Position numbers and translations under genes: made by a program. From Sanguibacter suarezii NBRC 16159 (lineage in GTDB: Bacteria > Actinomycetota > Actinomycetes > Actinomycetales > Cellulomonadaceae), in contig NZ_BCRT01000015.1 of NCBI RefSeq assembly GCF_001552735.1, positions 242,984-306,983 on the forward strand: a DNA stretch of 64,000 bases, read 5' to 3'. A model generated the notes under the pieces. That model was not told the DNA's origin. It did not search any database and saw only the letters and a list, made by a program, of their open reading frames with translations. This document shows positions 9,597 through 20,385 of this stretch, piece after piece. The number at the start of each line of letters is the position of its first letter. Position 1 is the first letter of the stretch.

Positions 9597-9827
9597 TCAG
9601 CGCAGGGCGTCGAGCTCTGCGGCGAGGTTGTCCGCCTCGGGTCCGACGATGACCTGGACGACCTTGCCGGAGCGAACCACACCGAAGGCGCCAGTTGCCT
9701 TGAGGTCGGTCTCGCTGACGAGGTCCGGGTTGGTCACCTCGACCCGCAGACGGGTGATGCAGGGCTCGAGGTCAACGACGTTGGCCTGTCCGCCGAGGGC
9801 AGCGAGGATCTGCTGTGCCTTGCTCAT
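9597..9827 (-). CDS. PTS glucose-type EIIB domain protein
   Basis: A stand-alone 76-residue EIIB domain. The phosphorylated cysteine is C23 in DLEPCITRLRVEV, matching the glucose-family EIIB pattern. The rest (DLKATGAFGVVRSGKVVQVIVG) spans one complete domain. It would transfer phosphate from the adjacent EIIA to sugar bound by a separate EIIC. The ATG start at 9827 is preceded by GGAG. First gene of an EIIB-EIIA operon, divergent from ptsI. Confidence 0.93.
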   Translation of the reverse strand: MSKAQQILAALGGQANVVDLEPCITRLRVEVTNPDLVSETDLKATGAFGVVRSGKVVQVIVGPEADNLAAELDALR

Positions 9828-9866
9828 AAAGGAAAACTCCTGGTCTGGAGAGCTGTCGATCGGGTA

Positions 9867-9877
9867 CTAGGTCCTAG
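9867..9877. promoter_or_regulatory. Inverted repeat in the EIIB-ptsI divergent region
   Basis: CTAGGTCCTAG is a perfect 5-bp inverted repeat around a single T, in an A+T-richer part of the 114-base region between the divergent PTS genes. It could be an operator shared by both promoters. No regulator is adjacent, so the assignment is speculative. Confidence 0.35.
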
Positions 9878-9941
9878 AGTAGTCGCCCTTGCCGCCAATT
9901 ACTGCGAGACTGCCTGTGAGCATGCTGATCAGGAGGTTCTC

Positions 9942-11633
9942 ATGACCGCGCCCACTCCCCGCACCGTCGCTGGGATCGGAGTCTGCCCGGGGCTCGTCGC
10001 CGGCCCCGTCGTCCACATGCCTGAGCCGATCGCCGAGCCGGCGCCTGGACTGCGTCTCTCCCCGCGCGACAGCCCGGCGGCGCGCGCCGAGTCCATCCTC
10101 GAGGCCAGCACCCTCGTAGCAGCCGACCTCGACGCCGCCGCGGAACGCGCCACCGGTGACTCCAAGGACCTGCTGGAGGCGACCGCTGCGATCGCCGCAG
10201 ACCCGACCCTCGTCGCCGACGCCCAGCGCCGCGTCCTGGAGGACCACCTCGTCCCCGAGCGAGCCGTGTGGGAGGCGGCCGAGGAGGTCGCCCAGCAGTT
10301 CCAGGCCCTCGGCGGGTACTTCGCCGAGCGGGTCGTGGACATCGTCGACATCCGCGACCGCCTGGTCGCCGCACTCACCGGGCGCCCGCGCCCGGGGGTG
10401 CCGACCTGGGATACGCCCTTCGTGCTCGTCGCCCTCGACCTCGCTCCGTCCGTGACCGCCTCCTTGGACCCGTCCAAGATCCTGGCGATCGTCACCGACG
10501 GTGCGGGCCCCACCTCGCACACCGCCATCATGGCCAACGCCAAGGGGATCCCGGCCGTCGTCGCCGCCGCCGGCGCGCACGCGCTGCTCGTGGACGGCGA
10601 GACGGCACTGGTCAACGGGTCCACCGGCGTGGTCGTCGCGGACCCCACCCCCGCCGAGCTCGAGGCCGTGACCACAGCGGCCGCGCGCGCACGCACCTTC
10701 TCCGGCCGGGGGCAGACGCGCGACGGTCACCCTGTCCAGCTGCTCGCCAACATCGGCGACCCGAGCGAGGCCGCCCCCGCCGCGCGGGCAGGCGCCGAGG
10801 GCGTGGGGCTGTTCCGGTCGGAGTTCTGCTTCCTCGACCGTGAGCTGCCACCGACCATCGAGGAGCAGGTCACCGCCTACCGCCGGGTGTTCTCTGAGTT
10901 CGGCGGGCGCAAGGTGGTCATCCGCACCCTCGACTCCGGGGCGGACAAGCCGCTGCACTTCCTCGTCGCCCACGACGAGCAGAACCCGGCCCTGGGAGTG
11001 CGCGGTCTGCGCACCGCGGCCCGCTCCCCCGAGCTGCTCGACGACCAGCTCGAGGCGATCTCCCGCGCCGCCGCAGCCGAGCAGGCCGAGGTCTGGGTGA
11101 TGGCCCCGATGGTCTCGACCGTCCCCGAGACCGAGGCCTTCGTGGCCGCCTGTACCGCGCACGGCCTCGACACCGCCGGGGTGATGATCGAGGTGCCCAG
11201 CGCGGCCTTGCTCGCCGGTCCCATCCTGGCCCGTGCCCAGTTCGCCTCGATCGGCACCAACGACCTCACCCAGTACGCCATGGCCGCGGACCGGCTGCTC
11301 GGCTCCCTCGCCGAGCTCTCCGACCCGTGGCAGCCGGCTGTGCTGCACCTCATCGCCGCGACCTGCGCCGGCGGCGCCCAGCAGGCCCGACCGGTCGGTG
11401 TGTGCGGGGAGGCCGCGTCGAACCCGGTGCTCGCCGTCGTGCTGGTGGGCCTGGGCGTGTCCTCGCTGTCGATGACCCCGCGAGCGCTGGCCGACGTGGC
11501 CGAGGTGCTCTCCCAGGTGGACCTGGCGCTGTGCGAGGAGGTGGCTCAGCTCGCACTGACCGCGGAGACGGCGAGCGACGCCCGCTCGATGGTGCGCTCA
11601 CGCCTGCCGATGCTGGCCGAGCTGGGGCTCTGA
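9942..11633 (+). CDS. ptsI: Phosphoenolpyruvate-protein phosphotransferase (PTS enzyme I)
   Basis: Cytoplasmic enzyme I, which takes phosphate from PEP and donates it to HPr at the start of the PTS cascade. The start is ATG at 9942 with AGGAGG 5 bases upstream, giving 563 residues, the normal length. The phosphorylated His is H193 in GAGPTSHTAIMA. The PEP-binding barrel shows GVGLFRSEF, IRTLDSGADKPL, the metal-binding region FASIGTNDLTQY and the active-site C488 in VCGEAA. It is divergent from the EIIB-EIIA operon. HPr is not in the window. Confidence 0.96.
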   Translation: MTAPTPRTVAGIGVCPGLVAGPVVHMPEPIAEPAPGLRLSPRDSPAARAESILEASTLVAADLDAAAERATGDSKDLLEATAAIAADPTLVADAQRRVLEDHLVPERAVWEAAEEVAQQFQALGGYFAERVVDIVDIRDRLVAALTGRPRPGVPTWDTPFVLVALDLAPSVTASLDPSKILAIVTDGAGPTSHTAIMANAKGIPAVVAAAGAHALLVDGETALVNGSTGVVVADPTPAELEAVTTAAARARTFSGRGQTRDGHPVQLLANIGDPSEAAPAARAGAEGVGLFRSEFCFLDRELPPTIEEQVTAYRRVFSEFGGRKVVIRTLDSGADKPLHFLVAHDEQNPALGVRGLRTAARSPELLDDQLEAISRAAAAEQAEVWVMAPMVSTVPETEAFVAACTAHGLDTAGVMIEVPSAALLAGPILARAQFASIGTNDLTQYAMAADRLLGSLAELSDPWQPAVLHLIAATCAGGAQQARPVGVCGEAASNPVLAVVLVGLGVSSLSMTPRALADVAEVLSQVDLALCEEVAQLALTAETASDARSMVRSRLPMLAELGL

Positions 11634-11747
11634 CCGGCTCCGGGACCACGTCCGGTGGCCCGCTGCGCTCTGGGGCGACGGGACCTGTGAGGCACAGCAC
11701 CACCGCCGTGGCGGCACCGCCTCTGCGTTGTTTGGGATAGTGGACCA

Positions 11748-12149
11748 GTGACCGACACTTCTTCCCCGCGCGCGGACTCCTTCTACGAGCTCGTCGGCGG
11801 GCACGAGACCTTCGTCAAGCTCATCGACGTCTTCTACGACGGCGTGGCCCAGGACGAGGTGCTGCGCCCGATGTACCCCGAGGCGGACCTGGGACCAGCC
11901 AAGGAACGCTTCCTGCTGTTCCTCGAGCAGTACTGGGGCGGCCCGACGACGTACTCGGAGAACCGCGGGCACCCGCGGCTGCGGATGCGTCACGCCCCGT
12001 TCAAGGTCAACCCGGACGCCCGCGACCGCTGGCTCGCGCACATGCGCGTGGCGGTCGCCGCGATCGACCTCGCTCCCCTGCACGAGGCCACCTTGTGGGA
12101 CTACATGGAACGCGCCGCGCACTCCATGATCAACACCTTCGACGAGTAG
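11748..12149 (+). CDS. glbO: Group II truncated haemoglobin (trHbO)
   Basis: A 133-residue 2-on-2 globin that binds haem and reacts with oxygen and nitric oxide, probably for oxygen handling or detoxification near the membrane. Family features are Tyr B10 (Y30 in DVFYDGV), a Tyr at the CD1 region (Y43 in PMYPEADL), the proximal His H82 in RMRHAPF and the group II Trp G8 (W95 in RDRWLAHM). The GTG start is at 11748. The stop is 8 bases before the next gene, a TesB thioesterase, so the two are probably co-transcribed. Confidence 0.95.
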   Translation: MTDTSSPRADSFYELVGGHETFVKLIDVFYDGVAQDEVLRPMYPEADLGPAKERFLLFLEQYWGGPTTYSENRGHPRLRMRHAPFKVNPDARDRWLAHMRVAVAAIDLAPLHEATLWDYMERAAHSMINTFDE

Positions 12150-12157
12150 GAGCGCTC

Positions 12158-13087
12158 GTGACCGAGCCCCAGGACGTGACCGGCGTGGACCTCGCGCACA
12201 CCCCCGACGCGGAGAGCATCGCCAAGGACCCGCTCGGGCACCTGCTCACCGTGCTCCAGCTGGAGTATCACGGTGCCGAGACCGGTGAGGACGTCTACGC
12301 CGGGGAGAGCATGCACCAGCCCAACGGCCGCGTGTACGGCGGGCAGGTGCTGGCTCAGGCGCTGCTGGCCGCGGGTGCGACCGTGGACCGTCGACGCTTG
12401 CCGCACTCCCTGCACGGGTACTTCCTGCGTGCCGGTGACATCCACCAGCCGGTCGACTTCTCCGTCGAGCGGCTGCGGGACGGCCGGTCCTTCAGCGCCC
12501 GGCGCACCCACGCCTACCAGGGCGGCAAGGCCATCCTGTCGATGATCTCCTCCTTCCAGGAGGACCAGGACGGCTTCGAGCACTCCACACCGATGCCTGA
12601 CGTGCCCGCCCCCGACGAGGTGCTCTCCGCCCAGGAGCTGCTCGGCGGGATCGACCACCCGGTCGCGGACTTCTGGTCCCGCCAGAGCGCCTTCGACCTG
12701 CGCCACGTCGAAGGGGCGCTCTACCTGGGCTCCTCGGGCGAGGCCACGCACCAGCAGGCGGTCTGGATGCGCTCGCGCGGACCGGTCCCCGACGACCAGC
12801 TGCTGCACCGCGCGCTGCTCGTCTACGCCTGCGACCAGATCATGCTCGAGCCGGTGCTGCGCGCGGGCGGGCACAGCTGGATGACCCCTGGGCTGAGCGT
12901 CGCCAGCCTCGACCACGCCATGTGGTGGCACCGCGACGTCCGGGTCGACGAGTGGCTGCTCTACGTCCAGTCTTCCCCCTCCGCCCAGGGCGGGCGCGGG
13001 CTCGGGGCCGCCCGGGTCTTCTCCCAGGACGGCACGCTCGTGGCGTCCATCGCCCAGGAAGGCATGGTCCGGGTGCCGCAGGACTGA
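12158..13087 (+). CDS. tesB: Acyl-CoA thioesterase II (TesB family)
   Basis: A 309-residue double hot-dog-fold enzyme that hydrolyses acyl-CoA to free fatty acid and CoA. Family blocks are GRVYGGQVLAQAL in the first hot-dog, SLHGYFLRAGD, RDGRSFSARR, and the second hot-dog DQIMLEPVLRAGG with SLDHAMWWHRD and the terminal QEGMVR. The GTG start at 12158 is preceded by GAGTAGGAGCG, which overlaps the end of the globin gene, so the longer upstream reading frame is not used. It sits in a short globin-tesB-topoisomerase run on the plus strand. Confidence 0.94.
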   Translation: MTEPQDVTGVDLAHTPDAESIAKDPLGHLLTVLQLEYHGAETGEDVYAGESMHQPNGRVYGGQVLAQALLAAGATVDRRRLPHSLHGYFLRAGDIHQPVDFSVERLRDGRSFSARRTHAYQGGKAILSMISSFQEDQDGFEHSTPMPDVPAPDEVLSAQELLGGIDHPVADFWSRQSAFDLRHVEGALYLGSSGEATHQQAVWMRSRGPVPDDQLLHRALLVYACDQIMLEPVLRAGGHSWMTPGLSVASLDHAMWWHRDVRVDEWLLYVQSSPSAQGGRGLGAARVFSQDGTLVASIAQEGMVRVPQD

Positions 13088-13107
13088 CCCCGGGGCACAC
13101 TGTCTCC

Positions 13108-14148
13108 ATGCCCCGCCTGCGCCATGTCTCCGTCACCGATCCCGGGCTGAGCCGCCGCCGCACGCGCGGCGGGTTCGTCTTCCTCGCCGCCGACGGATCA
13201 CGGATCACCGACCCGGAGGTCATCGACCGCTGCGCAGGGCTCGCCATCCCGCCAGCCTGGACTGACGTCTGGATCTGCGCGAGCCCGTCCGGCCACCTGC
13301 AGGCCTTCGGCCGGGACGACGCCGGGCGCGGGCAGTACATCTACCACCCGCAGTGGGCGGCCAAGCGGGCACGGGCCAAGCACGACCATGTGCTCGAGGT
13401 GGCCACCCGGCTGCCGGCGGCTCGCCAGAAGGTCGCCCAGGACCTCGACCTGCCGGGGATGCCACCGGCCCGGGTGCATGCCCTCGCCTTCCGGCTGCTC
13501 GACGTCGGCTACTTCCGCATCGGGTCCGAGGCCTATGCCGAGCGCAACTCGAGCTTCGGTCTGGCGACCCTGCTGCGCGAGCACGTGACGGCCAGGCGCG
13601 ACGGCACGGTGCGGTTCCGCTTCCCCGCCAAGTCCGGCCAGGAGTGGGACCTGCGGATCGAGGACCCCCAGGTCCACGCGGCGGTGCGCACGCTGCTGTC
13701 CCGGCGCGGCGGTGAGCGCCTGCTCGCCTGGCGGGCGACGGGCCGCCCGGTCGCCTGGCACCAGGTGACCTCCGCCGAGATCAGCGCCTCGCTCAAGGAA
13801 CGCCTCGGCACCGACGTCACCGCCAAGGACTTCCGGACCTGGCACGCGACCGTGCTCGCCGCGCGGCTGCTGGCCGAGGCGGGAGACGCGCCGAGCAGTG
13901 CGCGCGCCCGCCGTCGCGTGGTCACCGCCATGGTGCGGGGAGTCGCGCAGGAGCTGCGGAACACACCGGCCGTGGCGCGGTCTGCCTACATCAACCCGCG
14001 GCTGGTCGACCTGTGGGAGCACGGCATGCACATCCCCCAGGCGCAGTCCCGGGCTGACGCCGAGCCGGCTGTGCTCACGCTCCTCGCCGACGAAGCACCG
14101 CGGGAGCCTCGACGTACGGCTCCCACGCGGCGCGTTCGAGCGTCGTGA
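13108..14148 (+). CDS. DNA topoisomerase IB
   Basis: A 346-residue bacterial (poxvirus-like) type IB topoisomerase, which relaxes supercoils through a 3'-phosphotyrosyl intermediate. The N-terminal domain has GLAIPPAWTDVWICASPSGH and RGQYIYHPQW. The catalytic domain has RIGSEAYAERNSSFGLATLL, with the active-site Arg region, then KDFRTWHATV with Arg and His. The nucleophile is Tyr294 in ARSAYINPRL. The ATG start is 20 bases after tesB. The last 74 bases overlap the convergent thioesterase gene. Confidence 0.95.
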   Translation: MPRLRHVSVTDPGLSRRRTRGGFVFLAADGSRITDPEVIDRCAGLAIPPAWTDVWICASPSGHLQAFGRDDAGRGQYIYHPQWAAKRARAKHDHVLEVATRLPAARQKVAQDLDLPGMPPARVHALAFRLLDVGYFRIGSEAYAERNSSFGLATLLREHVTARRDGTVRFRFPAKSGQEWDLRIEDPQVHAAVRTLLSRRGGERLLAWRATGRPVAWHQVTSAEISASLKERLGTDVTAKDFRTWHATVLAARLLAEAGDAPSSARARRRVVTAMVRGVAQELRNTPAVARSAYINPRLVDLWEHGMHIPQAQSRADAEPAVLTLLADEAPREPRRTAPTRRVRAS

Positions 14149-14578
14149 TGCGGCGTGGTGACTGGGTGACCGCGTCGACAAGGACGATGGTCGTGGTGGC
14201 GCGGGCGCAGGGCTTGCGGGGCTCAGGTGAGGCGCTCTGGGCACTCTCGGGGCGGACCGCGTCGAAGACCTCGTAGCAGACCTCCAGGCTCGCGCCCCCG
14301 ATGTGCCCGATCCACATCTGCACCGTGATCGGGTCCCGGGCGTAGCCGAGGGGACGCAGGTACTCGATCTCCTGGCGCGCGACGAGCGTGTGCGAGGACG
14401 CCTGCGGCCCGGACTCCAGCACCGCCGTCGGCCACGGGTCGTCCTGGGCCTCGGGGTGCCGCCAGAAGGCGGTGATCCGAGCCTCTTCGAGGAGCCGGAA
14501 CATCTCGACGTTGTTCACGTGGCCGTAGGCGTCGAGGTCGGACCAGCGCAGCCGGACCGGGATGTGGAGGCGAGTCAT
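14075..14578 (-). CDS. Acyl-CoA thioesterase, 4-hydroxybenzoyl-CoA thioesterase-like hot-dog protein
   Basis: A 167-residue single hot-dog-domain protein. The active-site pattern is WSDLDAYGHVNNVEMFRLLEEAR, with the catalytic Asp at about residue 16. The family Glu and following strand appear in ARQEIEYLRPLGY and GGASLEVCYEVFD. It probably hydrolyses small or aryl acyl-CoA esters; the substrate is unknown. The ATG start is at 14578; the frame is open well upstream, but the homology begins here. Its 3' end overlaps the topoisomerase IB coding region by 74 bases in convergent orientation. Confidence 0.88.
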   Translation of the reverse strand: MTRLHIPVRLRWSDLDAYGHVNNVEMFRLLEEARITAFWRHPEAQDDPWPTAVLESGPQASSHTLVARQEIEYLRPLGYARDPITVQMWIGHIGGASLEVCYEVFDAVRPESAQSASPEPRKPCARATTTIVLVDAVTQSPRRITTLERAAWEPYVEAPAVLRRRGA

Positions 14579-14642
14579 GGTCCTACCGTAGACCCGGCTC
14601 CGAGCACCGCGTGCGGCTCGGGATCGGCACCGGCGCCCACAC

Positions 14643-16262
14643 CTACCGGCCGGCGAGGACGGCCGCCGCCCGGCACTCGTCGAGCAGCAGCCGCTGCGCC
14701 TCGACCGGCTGGATGACCGCCTCGCCGGCCACCTCCGCGATCTGGACGGCGAGCCTGCGGGCAGCCCGGCGCGCGAGGCGGTTCGCATCGACGAGGGCAG
14801 CCACCCGCGAGACCAGGGCGAAGACGATGCCCAGCCCCAGCCCGGCCACCACCATGAGGGTCGGGATGGGGAAACCCTCGCCGCCCGGCGTCGCGGTGAT
14901 GGGCAGCTGGATGAAGGCCAGGACGGCGAGCACCGCGAGCCAGATGAGCCCCACGAGGAAGACCCCGAGCAAGAACCACTGCACGGCCGCGGCCACACCC
15001 CACCACCACGAGCGCGCCTCGGCGTCCAGCTCGGTGCGCGCGACCGCCTGGTCCAGGGCGTCGGGCAGCGCCTCGTCATGGACGACGGCGCGGGTGGCCA
15101 TCACCCAGCCGGGCGGCGCGCCGGCCGAGGCGGCGTCGACATAGCTGCGGACGGCGGTGTGCGTGCGGGCGGCCATCGCGGCGTCGGGAGGCGGTAGCGA
15201 GGTCCGCACGAGGTCGGTGCGCGTGGTCGTGCGGTGCAGGTTGAGCCGGCGCAACGGGTCCGGCCGCAGCCGCCCGATCCACCGGGTCAGCGGCCACCCG
15301 GTCGCCGCGCGGGCACGGTGCAGGGCAGAGCCGTGCACCGCGTCGACCACCACGTCGGTGCGGGCGGCCACCGAGAGCGCGTCGAGCAGCTCGCGGCGAG
15401 CGGCGGCGCTGGCCCGGCTCTCGTGGGAGGTCCCGCACTCGGACTCGATGAGCGCCGCAGCACCGCGCACGTCGGCGAGCAGCCGGTCGGCGGCGGCGGC
15501 CCGCTCGGCCGCCGCCTGCGCCATGAGCTCGTGGAGCTCGCTCATCCCCTGGCCCGTCACGGCAGAGAGCCCGAGCACGCTCGCCCCGGCGAGGCCATCG
15601 GCGACCGCCAGCCGGCGCAGGTCCGCCAGGCAGTGCGCCTGGTCCTGCGGGGCGAGGCGGTCGATCTGGTTGAGCACGAGCACCACGACGCCGGCGTGCC
15701 CGGCGAGCGGGCGCAGGTAGCGCTCGTGCAGCACGGCGTCGGCGTACTTCTGCGGGTCCATGACCCACACCAGAAGGTCAGCGCGCTCAAGGAGGCGGTC
15801 AGCGCGGATCCTGTGCTCCACGACCACCGAGTCGTGGTCGGGGAGGTCGAGCAGGACCAGTCCCTGGTTCTCCCCGCTCGCGGGCAGGTAGCTGCGCTGC
15901 CCTACCTCCAGCCAGTCGAGGAGCTGGTCGGCCTCACGCCGGTCACCACCCTCGACGTCCCACACGGCCGCGACAGGGCGCGAGGTGGTGGGGCGGATGA
16001 TGCCCGGGCGGGAGATCTGCGCACCGGCGAGTGCGTTGAGGATGGTCGACTTCCCGGACCCGGTCGATCCGCCCAGGGCGACGACCGTGTGCGCGATCGA
16101 GTGGCTCAACCGCGCGCGGGCGCGCTGGACGACCCGGTCGCCGCGCTCGACGACCTGAGGGCTGAGCCACTCGCGTCCGGCCTCGAGCGCAGCCTCGAGG
16201 GCCTGCACCCGCAAGGTCAGGGACTCGGCGCGGCGCTGGGTGACGGGTGCGAGGGACTTCAC
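14643..16262 (-). CDS. Dynamin-like/YfjP-type GTPase with C-terminal membrane segments (copy B1)
   Basis: A 539-residue P-loop GTPase. G1 is GSTGSGKS (residues 65-72), the G2 region is RPGIIRPTTSRP, G3 is LLDLPDHDS (138-145) and G4 is NQID (198-201). After a helical middle, two or three hydrophobic segments (about 425-455 and 475-495) suggest membrane attachment near the C-terminus. Its ATG overlaps the stop of the larger GTPase upstream (16259-16262), so the two are translationally coupled and probably work together. A clear paralogue (B2) lies at 21043-22617. Paired dynamin-like proteins in actinobacteria (Streptomyces DynA/DynB, mycobacterial IniA/IniC) remodel or protect membranes. A similar role here is inference. 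Confidence 0.85.
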   Translation of the reverse strand: MKSLAPVTQRRAESLTLRVQALEAALEAGREWLSPQVVERGDRVVQRARARLSHSIAHTVVALGGSTGSGKSTILNALAGAQISRPGIIRPTTSRPVAAVWDVEGGDRREADQLLDWLEVGQRSYLPASGENQGLVLLDLPDHDSVVVEHRIRADRLLERADLLVWVMDPQKYADAVLHERYLRPLAGHAGVVVLVLNQIDRLAPQDQAHCLADLRRLAVADGLAGASVLGLSAVTGQGMSELHELMAQAAAERAAAADRLLADVRGAAALIESECGTSHESRASAAARRELLDALSVAARTDVVVDAVHGSALHRARAATGWPLTRWIGRLRPDPLRRLNLHRTTTRTDLVRTSLPPPDAAMAARTHTAVRSYVDAASAGAPPGWVMATRAVVHDEALPDALDQAVARTELDAEARSWWWGVAAAVQWFLLGVFLVGLIWLAVLAVLAFIQLPITATPGGEGFPIPTLMVVAGLGLGIVFALVSRVAALVDANRLARRAARRLAVQIAEVAGEAVIQPVEAQRLLLDECRAAAVLAGR

Positions 16263-18394
16263 GAGTCACTCTCCCCGGAAGCTCCGGTCGTGCCTGTCGT
16301 GCCTGTCGTGCCCGGGCGCGGCTTGCGGCGCCACCACCGGCCACCGGCCCGTGGCGCGGGCCGCTCGTCGACCACGGCCAGCTCGAGGGCGGGGCGGGCG
16401 TAGGGGTTGGAGGTGATGGGCAGGTCGGCGCCGCGCAGGTGGCCCGACCGCGCCGGGTCCGTCTGCGAGCCGTCGGGGCTGCCCGCGCCGATGTCCCCCG
16501 ACAACGGGACCTGCGTGGGGTTCGACCGGGTGCTGGCGGCACGGGCCGCCCGCTCGGTCGCGGCGGTCCGCTGGACGTCCAGGGCCGCCGCGCGCAGCTG
16601 TGGTCCATGGTCCAGGTCCACGCCGTGGCCGGGCGGCGCCTCGTCCAGGAGGGAGGTGAAGCGCTCAGCCTGCCGGGACAGGACCGCATCGACGCGCGCG
16701 TCGAGCAGCTCTTGGGCTGTGCGCGCCAGGGACCGGACAGCCTCGTCGCCGAACACCGCCTCGAGCAGCCGCTGGGCGAGCACCGCCGAGCCCCCGGCGA
16801 TGCCGACCTCGGCCCCGGTCAGCCCTCCGGTCGAGGCGAAGACGACGATCATGAGAGCCGCACCTGCACCGTTGACTCCGATGGCCAGGGTGCGGGCACG
16901 CCCGCGCTTGTCCGCACCGCTCTCGGTGACCAGACCGAGGACGTCCCCCTGCCACCCCCGGACCGCTTCTGCGAGCTCCTGAGGCAGGCTGGCCGAGGCG
17001 CGCGACAGCGCCAGCCCGTCGAGCAGTGCGGCACCGGCCGGGTCAGACCGCCAGGCGCTGTGGGTGCGTTCGGAGGCGCGGTCCGCCGCGTCGAAGATGA
17101 TCGCCTCCAGGCTGTGCCCGATCGCCGTGCTGACCTTGGGCGCCGCAGCGGGACGGCCGCGGAGGTATCCCGACACGCGGTCGCGAAGGGCTCCGAACTT
17201 CTGCTCCACGCCCCGCATGAAGTCACCGGTCCCCACGAAGTCCTGCCACCGCGAGAGCACCTCCCCGCGCAGCATCGACCCGTCCGAGGTCGCCCGACGC
17301 ACCTCGCGTGCGGCCTCGGCGTAGCAGGCCGTGACCGAACGTCGCAGGGCGGTCTCGGTCAGCACCTGGGCGTCGGCGGCGTCAGCCAGGGCCATGGTGC
17401 GGGCGGACAGGTCGTCGATCACCCCGTCGCGGGTGGCGGCGATGACGGCGCGCCGGGCCCCGTCGTCGCTGCCCATGACGGTGAGCCAGCGCGCCAGCGG
17501 CGCGACCTCCGTCACCGGGAGCATCCCGTCCACCAGCGCGGACTCCCGGAGCAGGAACACCGGCGCGTCGCCCAGGCCCTGGTCGACGAGCATCTCGCGC
17601 AGGTGGTCGACGACCATCTCCGCCCCAGGGTCGACGCGGTCCACGACGAGCGCCACCTGGGCGTTGCGGGCGGCGCCCGCGCTGAGCAGCTCCCACGGGA
17701 CGGCGTCGGCGTACCGGGCGGCGGTGGTGACGAAGAGCCAGAGGTCGGCGGCAGAGAGCAGCTGGGCGGCGAGCTCGCGGTTGCCCACGACGACGGAGTC
17801 GACGTCGGGGGCGTCCAGCAGGGCCATGCCCTGGGGCAGCACGTCGGTAGCGACCAGGCGCAAGGACCGCGGATCGCCGTCGCGAGGGTGGTCCCCCGTC
17901 GGCGCGGGAGCCGGGTGCGGGGCCGGTTCGGTACCTGGTTGAGCGACAGGTGAGGTGCCCGGTGGGGCGAAGGAGGCGACGGGCGTCTCCCGGGCGAGGT
18001 GCGGGAACACGCGCTCGGAGGTGAACCACTGCGCGTCGAGGGGGTGGTGGACGAGCACCGGTGAGCGGGTCGTGGGCCGCAGCGCACCGGGAGTGGTGAC
18101 GTGCTGGCCGAGGATCGAGTTGACCAGCGTCGACTTCCCCGCCCCGGTCGACCCGGCGACCACCACGAGCAGCGGAGCCGACTCCGCCTGCAGGCGCGGC
18201 AGCAGGTAGTCGTCGAGCTGGTCCAGGACGGCCTCCCGCTCACGGCGGGCATCGGCGGCGGTCACGGTCTCCAGCGGCAGGCTGAGCGTCTCGATCTCCC
18301 GGCGCAACGTGCTGAGTGCGCCGACAAGATCGGCGACGCCGGAGGATTCTCCGGCGTCGCCGATCACAGCATGGTCACCCGACACGTCAGACAT
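16259..18394 (-). CDS. Dynamin-like GTPase (copy A1)
   Basis: A 711-residue P-loop GTPase of the dynamin-like group. The G1 motif is GSTGAGKS at 81-88, followed by the switch region GALRPTTRSP and G3 LLDAPDVDS. The position of the G4 motif is degenerate (VDRVD instead of NKxD). The N-terminal helix has LRREIETLSLPLE and LDQLDDYLLPRLQ. The long helical C-terminal half includes one moderately hydrophobic stretch (RARTLAIGVNGAGAALMIVV) that could touch the membrane. The start is ATG at 18394; the open frame upstream lacks family sequence. It is co-translated with B1 through a 4-base overlap. The paralogue A2 is at 22656-24323. The C-terminus carries a GTT repeat. Confidence 0.85.
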   Translation of the reverse strand: MSDVSGDHAVIGDAGESSGVADLVGALSTLRREIETLSLPLETVTAADARREREAVLDQLDDYLLPRLQAESAPLLVVVAGSTGAGKSTLVNSILGQHVTTPGALRPTTRSPVLVHHPLDAQWFTSERVFPHLARETPVASFAPPGTSPVAQPGTEPAPHPAPAPTGDHPRDGDPRSLRLVATDVLPQGMALLDAPDVDSVVVGNRELAAQLLSAADLWLFVTTAARYADAVPWELLSAGAARNAQVALVVDRVDPGAEMVVDHLREMLVDQGLGDAPVFLLRESALVDGMLPVTEVAPLARWLTVMGSDDGARRAVIAATRDGVIDDLSARTMALADAADAQVLTETALRRSVTACYAEAAREVRRATSDGSMLRGEVLSRWQDFVGTGDFMRGVEQKFGALRDRVSGYLRGRPAAAPKVSTAIGHSLEAIIFDAADRASERTHSAWRSDPAGAALLDGLALSRASASLPQELAEAVRGWQGDVLGLVTESGADKRGRARTLAIGVNGAGAALMIVVFASTGGLTGAEVGIAGGSAVLAQRLLEAVFGDEAVRSLARTAQELLDARVDAVLSRQAERFTSLLDEAPPGHGVDLDHGPQLRAAALDVQRTAATERAARAASTRSNPTQVPLSGDIGAGSPDGSQTDPARSGHLRGADLPITSNPYARPALELAVVDERPAPRAGGRWWRRKPRPGTTGTTGTTGASGESDS
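16287..16313 (-). repeat. Triple 9-bp tandem repeat inside the A1 GTPase gene
   Basis: GTCGTGCCT occurs three times in a row (last unit ends CCC). On the coding strand this gives three Gly-Thr-Thr units near the C-terminus. In-frame 9-bp units allow length variation without a frameshift. Confidence 0.8.
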
Positions 18395-18441
18395 GGTTGA
18401 AGTCTGCCGGAAAAGGGTCCCACGCACCGCACGAGCGGGTG

Positions 18442-20124
<1,683 letters not shown>

Positions 20125-20287
20125 TGGCTCTCGGTCCGCCTCATGTTCGATTGCGCTGCAGCGGGTTCGCTCGCGCGGGTCAGGGGGTGCACCCCCTCCG
20201 CCCAGCGCGAGCGTCCACGTGCGCGGGTGCAGTGCTGAGCGTCTGGAGAGGTGCTCAACCCCACAGTCTACGCGGTCGGGGCGAGGT

Positions 20288-20305
20288 GTGCTCGTAGGCG
20301 AGCAC
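20288..20305. terminator. Hairpin between ssb and ettA
   Basis: Perfect 7-bp stem GTGCTCG / CGAGCAC with a TAGG loop, in the 261-base region between ssb and ettA. It could be a weak terminator or an RNA hairpin in the ettA leader. Confidence 0.35.
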
Positions 20306-20337
20306 GCTGGTGGCGAACGCGGGGGCACCCGGTCTCC

Positions 20338-20376
20338 CGTCGGGTCCGGCCCGGCGCAGACCGGCCGGACCCGACG
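20338..20376 (-). terminator. Hairpin terminator after ssb
   Basis: Perfect 14-bp inverted repeat CGTCGGGTCCGGCC / GGCCGGACCCGACG with an 11-base loop, beginning 9 bases beyond the ssb stop. It probably ends the transcript of the upstream GTPase-ssb genes and separates them from ettA. Confidence 0.7.
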
Positions 20377-20385
20377 AGTCACCGG

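Noticed and set aside
9828..9941. A riboswitch or RNA antiterminator in front of ptsI
   Set aside because: Apart from the short CTAGG dyad there is no conserved riboswitch core or antiterminator/terminator pair.
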